Shown piece after piece: positions 44,641 through 55,659 of a DNA stretch of 64,000 bases (within the stretch, counting starts at the first letter, position 1; the number at the start of each line of letters is the position of its first letter). The stretch spans positions 72,175,823 to 72,239,822 of the forward strand of contig NC_045432.1 of the NCBI RefSeq assembly GCF_902635505.1, given 5' to 3'. Source of the DNA: Sarcophilus harrisii (taxonomy: Eukaryota > Chordata > Mammalia > Dasyuromorphia > Dasyuridae). The notes beneath the pieces were generated by a model. It worked only from the letters and a program-made list of their open reading frames with translations. It searched no databases and was not told the DNA's origin. A program made the position numbers and the translations under genes.

Positions 44641-45834
44641 GACTGCTAGAAAGAAAGGTCACCAGCTCTACCCCACCTCTCCAGTGTGGCTAAAGGAAGC
44701 CTCCTAGTAGTCCACCGGCCCTGAAGCTAGCAAAATGACAGGAGCCAAAAGGAATTAGCTCGCTCCAATTCAAATATGGAGTGAGCCTACAAAAGTTCCC
44801 ACAGGGGAACTCAACTACAGACCATTCATGCTTTCCACAAGGGGACCATTCTACAGACCACTGGGTCAAATGAGTTTTACAAAATGGGAATTTGCCAGAG
44901 GGGAAGGGATGGAGGGAGGGAGGGAGGAAGGTAGGACTGGTCCTGTGCTGCAGATGGTACATGGTTCAAGAATACTGAGAGGCAGGGGACAGAGAAGGGA
45001 GAGCAAGAAAAGGAACACATAGGGACCGGTTGGGAGTCTCAAGCCAAGCCCCCTCTGGGATCTAGCAGAGCTGCGTGGTAACAGCAGTGGGCTCTCTGGG
45101 AGTCCTTCTTCTGCTCTCACTTGGAGGAGGGTTTTTGGTGGATTTTTCTAGGGTTGGGTTTTTTGGTTTTGATTTGGGGGGCCTGGTGGCTGGATGGGAG
45201 GCTAAGGAAGTGCTGAATGAAAGGGGGAGAACAAAGACAGAGAGCACCCAGTATATACAGTAAAGTTAACAGCTGGTGGTTTGTGGGTTTTGTTTTTTTT
45301 TTTTTTTTGGACTGCAGATTTCTTTCAAAATTCTTTATCTAAAGTCCCATAACACAAATTTATATAAAGTAAGAACTATCTGTAGTTTAGGGAAAAAAGG
45401 TTGGGGGAGGGGGTTGGAGGGAATAGATTACCTGAGGGCCTCTGCTGCTGGCTGGGTATGACATGGGTCTTACTCACAAAAGAAGTGAAATAGCCCCAAA
45501 GGTTATGGGCTGACTCAAAAAAAGGCTCCTCCCCTCCCAGGCAGGGAAGAAGCACCCCGGCAGCAGAAGGTTGCAGGGGATGTTCAGTGGCAGCACAGTG
45601 GGGAAAGTGACCAAGCAGATGCTGCCGGCAGCTTTGTGAAGAAGCATCTTTCCTCTGACATGGAAAGCTAGGAGGCAACACTGGGAGTGGGAGCTGTGTG
45701 AGCCTCTGGCGTCCCCTCTCCCACCAGCGGCAAGGACTCTGGGACTATGTGTTCCTGAGTGTTACAAATTGTTTTTTTTACTTTTGTTTTATCTTGATCT
45801 TATTTAGCTAAATGCCTCTGCTTTGAATTTTTTT
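44641..45834. other. Unique sequence with short G-rich and T-rich tracts
   Basis: It includes (GGA)n near 44,905-44,930, a GGG/TTT-rich tract at 45,130-45,185 and a T run at 45,292-45,309. No exon recognised. Confidence 0.5.
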
Positions 45835-46000
45835 TAAATAACTTATAAAGCATTTTCACTTTACATATTAGTAAAACTGATCCTCATGACAACCCTGAGA
45901 GATGAAGGCTATCATTCTCCCCATTTTGCAGCTGGGAAATCTGAGAGACCAAGATGTTAAGTGACTTGTCCATAGTCACACCGATAAGTAATTATATGAG
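45835..46000 (-). mobile_element. MIR SINE (antisense)
   Basis: 'AAAGCATTTTCACTTTACATATT', 'CTCATGACAACCCTGAGAG', 'CCCCATTTTGCAGCTGGG', 'TAAGTGACTTGTCCATAGTCAC'. Confidence 0.8.
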
Positions 46001-46619
46001 ATCGTTAGCATCTAGCTGCCAACCAGAATTGAGGTGAAAAACACTGGCTTGGGGCTGGTGAGCCACGGTGACCCACAGAGCCTTTGAGAATACTTTTAGG
46101 GGACCAGTTGGGGGGAGGAGGGTTGCACCTTCACATATATGGTCCAGCTCAATAAATAACCAAACCCTCTGTCTTAGAAATGCCTTCTGTCCCTTCTTCC
46201 TGCTGAAGGAGACGTCACTGCTCTTCATTCAAGGAGCACAAGTGTCTCCAAGGAAATCTCATGTGGGACCAGAGGCTGGAACAGTTAAGTGCTCGGCGGG
46301 GCAGTGGGCAGCACATGCCCTGGGACTCCGGGCTGGGCCCGCTCCTCAGGGAATGGCAGAAGCTGGCCCTTCTGGCCCCTTTTTTCGTTGCCCTTATGCT
46401 TAGTTCCTGACTCAGAAGAGCCTCACACCTCCCAGCTTGGCTCTGGGGCCCCATGAGCCACACTCATGACTATCACTGCCGGCTGGAGGCCAGTGACCAC
46501 CACTCCTCCCCTTGGCCTTCAGCCTCCACATCTTTGTCTCCACCTCTGTTCTCCTCTGCGGGGGAGAACAGGCAGAGCTCTGGGGACAGTATAGCTTTAA
46601 GGAAACTTCTGGCAGATGC

Positions 46620-46740
46620 GGCCAGGCTAACATCTGGACAGTGTTCAGGCCGGGAGCGGGAGCTGCTGCTTTTAGGAATGTTAAAAGTAAAGCAAAAAGT
46701 TTCCCCTGCAGGACGAGGCGACAAGAAAGATCCCAGAGAG
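46620..46740 (+). promoter_or_regulatory. SRPX2: Candidate SRPX2 noncoding exon 1 and core promoter
   Basis: A unique, repeat-free stretch ends in CCCAGAGAG|GTAAGG, a near-perfect splice donor at 46,740/46,741, about 1.9 kb before the acceptor of the start-codon exon. About 30 bp before the proposed start, near 46,589, is a TATA-like TATAGCTTTAAG. The stretch is GC-rich compared with the AT-rich left half of the window. An alternative reading is a mini-exon starting after TTTCCCCTGCAG at 46,711. No in-frame coding link to exon 2 is needed if this is 5' UTR, as in human. The assignment rests on position and the donor only; I have no alignment. Confidence 0.45.
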
Positions 46741-47019
46741 GTAAGGGCTGTCTTCTCTGTGCCCCCCGCCCCGGCTGGAGGCAGGGGGGGAAGAGCCGGG
46801 ACTGAGCCTTTGTTAGCAGGGCGGGGAGAGTACAGGCTCAGACTCCTGGGACAAGGGGCCTGTGCCCTACTCCCCCCCCCCTTCTCCTCAGGGGACACAC
46901 AAGGTAGGGGGGCCTGGATCTGCAAGCTGGGGGGGGAGCCTTGAAAGACAAAAGTACTGCCTTAAAAGAAAAGGGATCAGAAAGCCTGACCTCACAAGCC
47001 AGTCTAACTTGGGGCCATC

Positions 47020-47490
47020 CCGGGATCTCTGTCTCTGTCTTGCTGTCTGTGTCTCTCTGTTTCTCTCTGTCCCTTTGTCTCTGTATCTCGCTGTCTATCT
47101 CTGTCTTTGCCTCTGTCTCTCTGTCTCTGTCTTGGTCTTGGTCTCTCTTTCTCTGTCTTTCTGCCTCTCTGTCTGTGTCTGTGTCTCTCTCTGTCTCTGT
47201 CTCTATCTCTCTCTGGCTTTTCTCTGGCGTTCTTTGTCTTTGTCTCTGCCTTTGCTTCTATTTGGCTGGCTGGCTCTCTCTCTTTATCTCTCTCTGGCTT
47301 TGTCTCTGTTTCTGTCTCTGGCTGCCTGACTGTCTCTGCCTCTATCAGGTTGTTTGTCTTTCTGTCTCTGTCTCTGTCTCTGTCTTTGATCTGTCTTTTG
47401 GTCTCTCTCTGTCTTTGTCTCTGTGTCTCTGCCTCTTTATCTCTACCTTGAGTCTGTCTGTGTCTCTGTGTCTCTGACTCTGTCTTTCTC
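47020..47490 (+). repeat. TCTG/TCTC-rich polypyrimidine tract in SRPX2 intron 1
   Basis: About 470 bp of degenerate (TCTGTCTC)n with short interruptions, followed to 47,640 by a CT-rich stretch. The Leu/Ser/Val-rich frames across it are composition effects. It starts about 280 bp after the proposed exon 1 donor. Confidence 0.95.
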
Positions 47491-47789
47491 CACTTCAATC
47501 TCCTCCTTTCTTACTATTTTTCTATTTCTTTCCTTCCCTTCTCCTTGTTCTCTCCTTTCTCCTCCATCTTCCCCATTTCTCTCCCCCTTTCTTCTCTTCT
47601 CTCCCTTTTCCATCTGCTCTGCTTCCCCTCTCTGTATAAAATGGAAGGAGACAGCCAGAGCCACAGAGACAGACAGGGCCGGAGAACCAGAGGCTTCGGG
47701 AGCAGCTCCCAAAGTAAGCTCTGAGAGATGATGGCTTTCAGACCAAGACGTGGGACCCAGTGGAAGAAGCAAGGGGATCAGAGTCAAAG

Positions 47790-47955
47790 GAACCATGTTC
47801 CATTCCCACCTTTGCCACTTCCTACTTGTGTGCTCTGGGGTGAGATGCCTAAGCTCTCTAGGACTCGGTTTTCTCACCTGTAAAATGGAGCAGGGGTTCT
47901 AGATGGCCCCTGAGGTCCCTTCCATCTCTAACCTTGTGGTTTCTATAGTCCCAGG
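47790..47955 (+). mobile_element. MIR-type SINE
   Basis: 'CACTTCCTACTTGTGTGC', 'CTCGGTTTTCTCACCTGTAAAATGG', 'GATGGCCCCTGAGGTCCC', 'TTCCATCTCTAACC'. Confidence 0.75.
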
Positions 47956-48656
47956 TCTGTTGGCTTTCCCAGAGGGGTTCAAAGGGCCTGAAGATTTTCT
48001 GGTCACCTCGCAAGGGTTTCTGGGATCTCTTGGGTAGCGCTGTCAAGGCCACACTTCTCTATTCCTTTTTGTTTCTCCTGGGGTCCCCAAAGCACATCCC
48101 AGCAGCAGGAAGACAGGGAGAAGGAAGCAGCAGCAGCTGGGGCCTGCTCATCTAGTCACTGCTCCTACATTTGCCAAGCTCTTCCAGGGGTAGCCTTACC
48201 CCATGGCCTCGCCTGCCGGCACAAAGCCCCAAAGCTGGAGTAGAACAGGATGGAAGCCATTCCCAGGATGGGGAAGGTGAAGCTACGGAGCAACGTCCCT
48301 TCCCAAAATGCCTGTTAGGTAATAGTGATCTCATAGCCAGAGCCTGTGACTGGGAAGGACCCCTTCTGTCTCTGGCTCTGACTTCAAGCTCTGGGCCTCA
48401 GTTTATCCATCTCAAGCACGTGCCCAGTGACATCTGCACCTTCCCTCCCTAGTTTGTGCTGAAAATCAATGAGTTATGGAGAGGAAGGGTGATGACTACA
48501 GCCAGGTGAAAACCTGTCACCCACGCAGACAAAAGACACGTGCTAAGTCCCGCTCTTCTGTTGTCCTTGGTACTGCAGACGAGAGTGAGGAAGTGAAGTG
48601 AAACACCATCCCTGAGCACAAAGGGCTCCCTCTCTCTCTCTTTGTTTTCCTCACAG

Positions 48657-48766
48657 AGTTTCCTCTGAGGCTCCTTCCCCTGGCCCTTGGCAGTTTGTCA
48701 CCCCTGGGAACCGAGCACTCTGGGTCACAAGCCGATAAGCCTGTGTCTCAAGGGTCCGAGGCAAGG
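48657..48766 (+). other. SRPX2: SRPX2 exon 2, 5' UTR part
   Basis: A pyrimidine-rich stretch (CTCTCTCTCTTTGTTTTCC) followed by TCACAG at 48,651-48,656 is a good splice acceptor. That makes the exon start at 48,657, with 110 nt of 5' UTR before the ATG. The UTR ends GGCAAGG before the ATG, giving the favourable A at -3 of the Kozak context. The acceptor is inferred from consensus and not from a transcript. Confidence 0.55.
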
Positions 48767-48848
48767 ATGACCGTGCAGCTGGCCCTAACAGGAGCTCCCT
48801 TTCTCCTACTATTCCTCACCCAAGTCGTGAGCCCCACCTGGTATGGAG
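48767..48848 (+). CDS. SRPX2: SRPX2 exon 2 coding part: signal peptide
   Basis: The reading frame from ATG 48,767 gives 27 codons plus one base before a consensus donor (TATGGAG|GTGAGT). The peptide starts MTVQLALTGAPFLLLFLTQV and ends VSPTWYG. This is a short n-region, a hydrophobic core (APFLLLFL) and a likely signal cleavage near VSPT, expected for a secreted protein. It aligns with the human start (MASQL...[20 protein letters not shown]) without a gap. The exon ends in phase 1. Joining it to the next exon makes a GGC glycine codon at the junction, giving [12 protein letters not shown] against human [12 protein letters not shown]. The start codon is the one homologous to human. The protein acts outside the cell. 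Confidence 0.9.
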
Positions 48849-48999
48849 GTGAGTTGTAGAAGCTGCTTACTGTTGGGGCTATTCTTGTTGAGGTGCTGGT
48901 GCTGTTAGGGAGGGCAGAGAACAGAAAAAGAGAAGAGAAAGTCGGTGGAACCAAAAGGGGAGTGCCACTACAATGCAGGGATGCATCAGGTTTGGTGCA

Positions 49000-49165
49000 C
49001 TTGAGAGAGCGCTAGATTTGAAGCCAGACACTCGGGGTAAAAATCTGACTTTTGCCACGTACTAGCTGTATAGTCCTGAGAGAGCCACTTTGTGTCATTG
49101 GCCTCCATCCTCTCATCTGGAAAACGAGGGCATTGGACTTCCTCTGATGTTCCTGGACTATTCTT
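49000..49165 (+). mobile_element. MIR-type SINE
   Basis: 'GAGAGCGCTAGATTTGAAGCC', 'CTAGCTGTATAGTCCTGAG', 'CATCTGGAAAACGAGGGC', 'TTGGACTTCCTCTG'. Confidence 0.75.
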
Positions 49166-49454
49166 GACAGTGAGAAACAGAAGACTAAGGCAAAGGGTAG
49201 AACGTGCATCTTTGAAAATAAAACAATTCTTTGTAGAGAGTGAGGGTTGGTGTATGACCCTACAAGACCCTTGGAACTTAAGAATTCCCCAGTCTCTCAA
49301 CTCGCCACCTGCTTAGAATCCAAAAAGGCCTTTTCTAATCTGAACTCTCTCTATTCCACCCAAATTGCTCTGATCTCAGCATTCCATCTCCTGTACCGTG
49401 TGCCTGGACTGTGCCCAAGGCTAAAATGCTCTCCAGAGGTAGAGAAATTAGATG

Positions 49455-49945
49455 ATTAGTTAGATGGCTGGCTGGCTGGCTGGAGGGATAGATAGATGGA
49501 TAAATTGATGGACAGCTGGATGGATGGATGGATTAGATACATGAATAAATAGACAAACAGATGGAGAGATGGATGTACTAGATAGATAAATGGATGCATG
49601 GACAGATGGATGATAGATAGATAGACAGATAGACAGATGTAATAGATGGATAGATAGAACAGATGGAGAGATTAGATAGATAGAACAGAAGGATGGATTA
49701 GATAGATGAATAGTTTCATGGACAGATTAGCTAGCTGGATAGGCAGATAGATAGATAGATGATAGAGAGGTGGATGAACAGATAGATGGATAGATATATA
49801 AACAGATGGATAGATGAGATCGATGGATAGATAGAACAGATGGATAGATTAGATAGATGGATGGATAGAGGTGGGTGGATAGATAGATGATAGACAGATG
49901 AATAGATGGATGGGTACATAGATAGATAGATATAGACAGAGCAAG
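49455..49945 (+). repeat. GATA/GGAT tetranucleotide tract in SRPX2 intron 2
   Basis: About 490 bp of mixed GATA, GATG and GGAT tetramers with a GGCT start (GGCTGGCTGGCTGG). Period 4 dominates throughout, with a looser longer pattern (repeated ATAGAACAGATGGATAGATT). Confidence 0.97.
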
Positions 49946-50075
49946 CATTTAATTAGCACGGGCTAGGCATTGTGCTAAGCAATAAGAATATAAATCCAAG
50001 CAAAAAGGAAGATAGTTTCTGGCCTCTGCGAGCTTACATTCTGATGAGAGAAGATAAGACAGACACAGAGCTGAA
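49945..50075 (+). mobile_element. Old SINE/LINE-derived repeat
   Basis: 'CAAGCATTTAATTAGCACGG', 'AGGCATTGTGCTAAGC', 'CTGGCCTCTGCGAGCTTACATTCTG'. It is an ancient family, not assigned more closely. Confidence 0.55.
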
Positions 50076-50369
50076 CAGTGGAGGGTGGGAAGGAAGAGAA
50101 GGTCCTGAAGAGGTAGAGCTGGGGATGGTAGAGGAAGCATGACTGTCCTGGCCATTTCCTCAAAAGAGGAGGGACCCGCAGCCTCAGAGGGATCCACCAA
50201 GGTGAGAAGGCTACCTTGAGAGAGGGGACCTGGGGGAGAAGACAGTCTCTCCTCATCTCTGCCTCTTAGCACCTCTAGTCTGTTTCTGCACTCGGCTCAC
50301 GCTCCCAGAGAAGGAAGGGCCTACGTTAGCAACGTTCGCACCTGCCTCCTCACACTATACTCACATCCT

Positions 50370-50458
50370 CCAACTACAGACTGGAAAGTTTTGAGGGCAG
50401 GGACTCTTCTATTTTTGTCTGCCTTCCTTTCCCTCCTACAAAAGGTGCTTAAGTAAAT
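50370..50458 (+). mobile_element. L2 LINE 3' end
   Basis: 'GACTGGAAAGTTTTGAGGGC', 'AGGGACTCTTCTATTTTTG', 'GGTGCTTAAGTAAATG'. Confidence 0.65.
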
Positions 50459-51335
50459 GTCTGTGGGTTTGGAGCAAAATGAAGGGCATGCTACCCAATG
50501 TAAACAATGGTATCACTGTGGCCATGTGAAAAGAGTCAAGATGGATAGAGTCTCCCACCATAAACCAGAATCACTCTTTCCCTATTGCTGTTTGTCCACT
50601 CATCCCTCTAAAAGACTTCTTTATTTTTCCTGTCCCATTCTACCACGTCACTCCAGAGGGTACAGTAGGATGGGAGGGGCTAGCTTCTTTTTCTCCTCAG
50701 GAGTTTCCCCACCTCTATAGTGAGGGATGACCTCTGAATCCTGTAAGAAGGGGATGGTGGCGGCTGGTTTCCTGGGCTCCCCAAACTTCTTATTTGGAGG
50801 CTGAAGAAGAAGCTGCTTGTCAGAAGGGAGACAGGTTGAAAGGAAGGAGTGGTCTGGGGGGAGAGAACTAATGAGTTGGGCAGACTGAGGCTTTGGATGG
50901 GGTCCAGCCAGCACAGGCCACACTCTCAAAGTACTCTGTGGCTTTCGATGCCTGCCCTTGTGAGGGCTGGGGTTGGAGGGAGCAGACGGGGGGGGGGATG
51001 CAGAAGGAGCTAGACCTGAGTGATGAACGCCAGAGAAAAGCCAGAGAAGAGGCAACAACAACTGCTCCCCTGTGGAGGGATCCAGCAGCCCCGCCACTGC
51101 CCAGGCAGCTGCACACAGGCTAAACTTTTCCACACACCCCGAGCCTCTGGTGGAGGTCTTTGGCAGGAGCCTCTATTTGTCTGGGACAGCTGCATCCAGC
51201 GCTCCAACGGGTTCACAAGCTGCTGCCCCTCCCTCCCCTGGCTCCCCCTGGACCTGGTTAGGGGTGCCAGGGGGAGGTGGGCAGGACATAGGCACAGCTT
51301 CTAGCCACGCTCAGACCTGACCCAGAGGAGCTCTG
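50459..51335. other. Unique intronic sequence of SRPX2
   Basis: GC-richer, repeat-poor sequence with a G run at about 50,989-50,997. No exon recognised. Frames of 60-160 codons occur on both strands without homology I recognise. Confidence 0.5.
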
Positions 51336-51339
51336 GGGT

Positions 51340-51540
51340 CACAGACTTAGGGCCAGGAGGTGCCTTTAAAGTCAACCAATCTAATCCTCTCATTTTATAG
51401 AAAAGGAAACTGAGGCCCAGTGAAAGTGAAGTTGTTTGTCCAAGGTCACCCAGGAGATCTGTGACCAAACCAGGATCAGAACCAGCAACCTTTGTCTACG
51501 CACAGAGATCTCACTGCAGTGCGCCAGGCTGTCCACCTGC
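51340..51540 (-). mobile_element. MIR-like SINE (antisense)
   Basis: 'CTCATTTTATAGAAAAGG', 'AAACTGAGGCCCAGTG', 'TTGTCCAAGGTCACCCAGG'. Confidence 0.65.
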
Positions 51541-52078
51541 TGGCCTAAAGAGCACAGGCAGAGAATTAGGAGGCGAAAGCCCCAGCAGGACCCCCAGACT
51601 CAGCCAGGTCCTCTCCCTTTCCCTTTAGGCCTCGGGCTTAGAACTTTCCAAAGAGCTGGGTGCTCCTCCAGGCTGCTGGGGGGCTGCCCCACACTGCAAT
51701 CCCTGAATCCCCCCAGGGGACATCATTGCAAGGAGCCTCCCCATCACCAGGGACAAAGCTCCTGCCCAGAAGCCCATGCTTGCCCCTCCACCCAGCTAGC
51801 TGGCCCACCTCCCATCCTGCTTGGGCCTGGAGCCTCCTTCACTACAACCTCCTGAGAAGTACTCATTTCTCCCCCCTCAAACATCAAATTTAGTTCAATG
51901 GGGTGACTTCACTCCCTCCCCTCTAGGGACTTGGCCCATAATGGGAGGCAGAGGAGAAGGGGAGTTAGGTGGGCACTGATGCAGGGGTGAGTACACAGTC
52001 CTGGACTCAATCAAGGACTCTGAAAAAAAAGCCTTGGGCACATACCTACAAAATTCAGCAGAAGGGGCAGGAAGCACG

Positions 52079-52215
52079 ATGGCTCTCCTCAATGGCTCTC
52101 CTCAATGGCTCTCCTCAATGGCTCTCCTCAATGGTTCTCCTCAGTGGCTCTCCTCAATGACTTTCCTCAGTGACTTTCCTCAGTGGCTCTCAATGAATCT
52201 CAATGGCTCTCCACG
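52079..52215 (+). repeat. 13-bp minisatellite
   Basis: The unit is ATGGCTCTCCTCA. Eight units run from 52,079 to about 52,182, the first four identical, then degenerate copies follow. Confidence 0.95.
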
Positions 52216-52324
52216 TAGACTCTCCACAATGGCTGGCTATTCCTTAGATTCTAATCCCTATCCCCCTGCTCTGGCCTCTCCAGCCTCATGTTGTCGTCTG
52301 ATATACTTGTGCTACCAGTCAGGT

Positions 52325-52610
52325 CAGCCCTGAGTTGGAATTCTAACTCCGATGTACATTGGCTGTGTGACCCTGAGCAAGTCAATCGCTGTCTAGCTCA
52401 GTTTCCTCCCCTATAGAATGAAAATAATAATGCCTATAGAACCAGGACTGCTGAGAATGCCAGAGATTAGCTAGGTCCAGTGCTTTGTGAGCCTTATAGG
52501 CAGAGACACTGGGGCACCCGAGCTGGGTTCAAATCCCAGCTCACGCTAGTCCACTCTCTACCTGTGGTTCTTTTGACAAGTGATGGCCCTCTCTAGGTGG
52601 TTTCCACTTT
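52325..52610 (+). mobile_element. Two adjoining MIR-type SINE pieces
   Basis: First 'CATTGGCTGTGTGACCCTGAG', 'CTCAGTTTCCTCCCC' (52,325-52,500), then 'GAGCTGGGTTCAAATCCCAG' (52,505-52,610). Confidence 0.65.
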
Positions 52611-54075
52611 CTTTTTTTATAAACGTAGGGGAAACCGAGGTGCTCCAAGGTCTCTTGCAGATGTCCAGCTCCCGGCCCAAGCCCAGTGTCTGCTTGGAGC
52701 TCCTGGGGATGTTGGACAAGTCGTTCTTAGTAGCCACACTCTTCTGTAGCGTGCGCCTTTGCTGCCTGGGTGGGGAGGGATGGGGGGAAGGGAAAGGCTA
52801 CTTATCTTCAGGCCAAATCCCAGGCCAGAGAACAGCCTTGGAAAGGGAACCCCCCTTTCCAGATCTCTGGCCTCATCCTAGTCTCCTTTCAAATTCTTAT
52901 CTGTCCCCATGAAGTAGAAGGTTTTCTTAGCCCACTTTAGGCTTGTTGGAGGGTGGGCTGGGAAGAACAGCCTGGACCCCATTCCTGTCCTTTGCCTCCC
53001 CCCACCCAGGCCAGGGAAGCCTGTAATCATTTATTGGGAGGTCCCCTGTAACTATGGAATGCTGTCAAGTACCCAGTGGTCTTTGATCCCAGGTTACCGA
53101 GCAATGGGACCTAGAACAAGGAAGTTGGGGATCATCCCTGCTGGGCCACGTTCACAAGGCCGCCAGCCCTCCCTCTTTCTTCCTTTTCCTTCCCTTTATT
53201 GCTCCTTCACAGGGGGAAGCCTGGACTGGGGGTCCAGCCTCACCTTGATGGGGGAAGAAAGGGTGAACAAGGGCTCTACCCCCCTGAGGGGAATTCCTTC
53301 ACTATGGGATGGCCGAAGCAAGACTTAGGGCCTCCCCAACATCTGGCCTTTTGTTTGCCAGGAGCTCGGAGCATTACAGGCCAATCCCCAAACCCAAGTG
53401 TGGGCTGGGCCCTGAGCCGAGGCTGTAAGAAAGGGAAGAGTGAGGGAGAAGGGGGAAAGGGGAGGGAGAAGGAGCGGAAAACCGATGGGCTGGGGGAGAC
53501 CTAGAGGCAGAGAGACCAAGGAAAATTCTGAAATGAAGGAAGCCCAGTGAGGTCGGGATTTCACAATGCCGGCTTTCAGTTGGATTCTTGCGCCCGCTTT
53601 CCAAGCTGAACTGGTTTGCCCCCTGCCTGGGACTTGGGGAACTGGAGTGGCTTCAGGACCGGACCCTGGGCCCCACCCTGCAGCAAAGGGGGGGCCCGGG
53701 CCATCCCCTAGCGGGAAGACAGAGTGAGGCAGGCCTTGTTTACCCAGGCCTGCGGCTCTCCTTCTAGAAGACTCCATCCGCTCCTGGAGGCCAGCTCTCG
53801 GCCTGGAAAGACGGCCTCTCCGGGAAGCTGGGAATTCTTTTCTGACCCTTCCTTGGCCAGCTGCCCGGCTCCCAAGCCAGAAGGGGTGGGGGCTGGAGAG
53901 CTGGGGTTGGAAGGCAGGCTTCCTGGAACTCTGCTCAGGAAACAACCAAGTTGTTTCCCAATTAACACTAATTCAAGACCGATTTCCTGCAGCTAACTGA
54001 GCAGTCTGGAGAAACCTACTGTTTAGTCTGCTGGAAAGCTGCTGGGCTGGCTTCCATCGTGGCCCGCGCCATCCA
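52611..54075. other. Unique intronic sequence, GC-rich
   Basis: No repeat or exon recognised. Several G-rich runs (for example 53,686-53,699). Predicted frames lack recognisable domains. Confidence 0.5.
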
Positions 54076-54079
54076 GAGG

Positions 54080-54295
54080 GACGGCGGGTGGCACCCCTGG
54101 CCTAGCTCGCACTTACGAACAGGATCACCTTTGAGTTTTATAACCCTATGGGGGTGCGGGAAGGGGGCTGCTATCACTCCCCCAACTTTACAGATGGAGA
54201 GAGAAAAGCAAGTAAAGGCGAAACGACCAGCCTCGGATCATGCAGCTGGTGTCTGAAGCCAGGGCTGAAATCCAGACTGTACCACCCAGGCTGGC
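54080..54295 (-). mobile_element. MIR SINE (antisense, diverged)
   Basis: 'CCAACTTTACAGATGGAGAG', 'GATCATGCAGCTGGTGTCTG', 'AAGCCAGGGCTGAAATCC'. Confidence 0.6.
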
Positions 54296-54454
54296 CCACG
54301 CCATTCCTCGCCCCACTGGCTCTCCTCAGCATCCCTCATGCTCATCCCCTCCTCTCTGCTCTCACAGGCACTAGTTCAGGCCCTGGGTCCTCCCTTTCCT
54401 GTCCTATGACCATAGCCTTTCCCTTCTCCCATCCATCCTTCCCCAGGCACCAAA

Positions 54455-54905
54455 AAATCTGGATCATGTCATTCCTACTCAAGAACCTTCAATGGCTCCT
54501 ACTTTCTCCTCAGCTTGGCATTTAACGCCCTTCACTAAAGGTTTCCCTGATTGGTATACTGGCTCCCTCGCTCTCCCCTAAACTCCTGTTCCATTTCCTA
54601 CCTCTTTAGCTCTGCCCAAGTTGTCTTCCAGGTCTGGTGTGCTCTCCTTCCTCACATTTACTTCTCAGAATCCTTGCTTTCCTTCAGGATTTAGTTTGTG
54701 TACCACCTCTTCCAGAAAACCTATCCTGATCTTCTCCTGGTTATCAATGTGCTCCTCTCCTCAAATGACCGTAGATATGGGGACCTGTTTACAATATCAT
54801 ATCCCTGAAAGGGAACATAAGTTTCTGGAGGTAGGACTCTGGTTTACCTTTGAATTTTCATCCTGTAGCACAGTGCCTGCCATATCTTAGGTGCTTACTC
54901 AAAAC
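54455..54905 (+). mobile_element. L2 LINE 3' region
   Basis: 'ATCATGTCATTCCTACTC', 'CTTCAATGGCTCCTAC', 'CACCTCTTCCAGAAAACC', 'GTAGCACAGTGCCTGCCATA', in L2 order over 450 bp. Confidence 0.8.
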
Positions 54906-55384
54906 AAGCATTTATTAAGTGCTTATTGTGTTCCCGGGAACTCTGTCAGGGAATGAAGATAAAAAGATCGTCCCAGTCTCCTAGGAGTTTGTATTTTCTG
55001 AAGGACTGAGGCTTCTCTGCTTGGCCCTGAAGGCAGGTCTAGGAGCAAGGGGGAGAAACTGGGGCAGATTTGGGCTATAGATGAGAGAAATTCCTGCAGT
55101 GAGAACTGTCCAAGGTGGAACGTACTGCCCAACGTGGAGATGGGGGATCCCCATTAAACTACAGAGGAGATAAATGAAGCCCAAAGTCACAGAGCTGAAG
55201 CTTGAAAACAGGCCCTGTGTCTCCAGACCCTCATCCCAGCTCTTCCCAGTCTGAAGTCATCTCAGCTTCTTGCCTCTGCTACTATCAAACCTTAAGAATT
55301 ATTGAGTCAACAGCCTTCCAAGGATCCAAGTCTCCATTGATTTCTATAAAGAGGATTATGCAATGATAGTAACAACTACAACTA

Positions 55385-55590
55385 CACTGTTGTTCGATTG
55401 TTTTCAGTCATATTTAACTCTTCGCGATCCCATTGGGGGGTTTCCTTGGCAAAGATAACAGAGTGATTTGCGTTTCCTTCTCCAGCTCATTTGACAGATG
55501 AGGAAACTGGGGGCTAGACGTGAACCCGGGATGATACTCCTTGACTCCAGACCCAGGACTATATCCACTGTACCACCTAGCTGCTCTTCA
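55385..55590 (-). mobile_element. Marsupial SINE, antisense
   Basis: 'TTTCAGTCATATTTAACTC', 'CCTTGGCAAAGATAACAG', 'TTTCCTTCTCCAGCTC', 'TATCCACTGTACCACCTAGC'. Same family as 7,248-7,456. Confidence 0.8.
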
Positions 55591-55659
55591 ATCCAATAAT
55601 AGCTAACATTCAAAATGATATAACATGATTTTGCAGTCCCCTGATTTTAGGGGGGCTTC

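Noticed and set aside
46453-46944. 163-codon frame through the proposed exon 1
   Set aside because: The frame crosses the consensus donor and poly-C/G runs, and SRPX2 translation starts in exon 2 by homology to human.
46941-47477. Long Leu/Ser/Val-rich frames on + and Arg/Glu/Thr-rich frame on -
   Set aside because: They are translations of the TCTG/TCTC simple repeat; several frames are open at once.
49727-49948. Ile/Tyr/Ser/His-rich minus-strand frames
   Set aside because: They are translations of the GATA/GGAT tetranucleotide tract.
53325-53945. 206-codon minus-strand frame in SRPX2 intron 2
   Set aside because: Low-complexity Pro/Ser/Gly/Arg-rich peptide in a GC-rich intron; no start context, splice pattern or family recognised.
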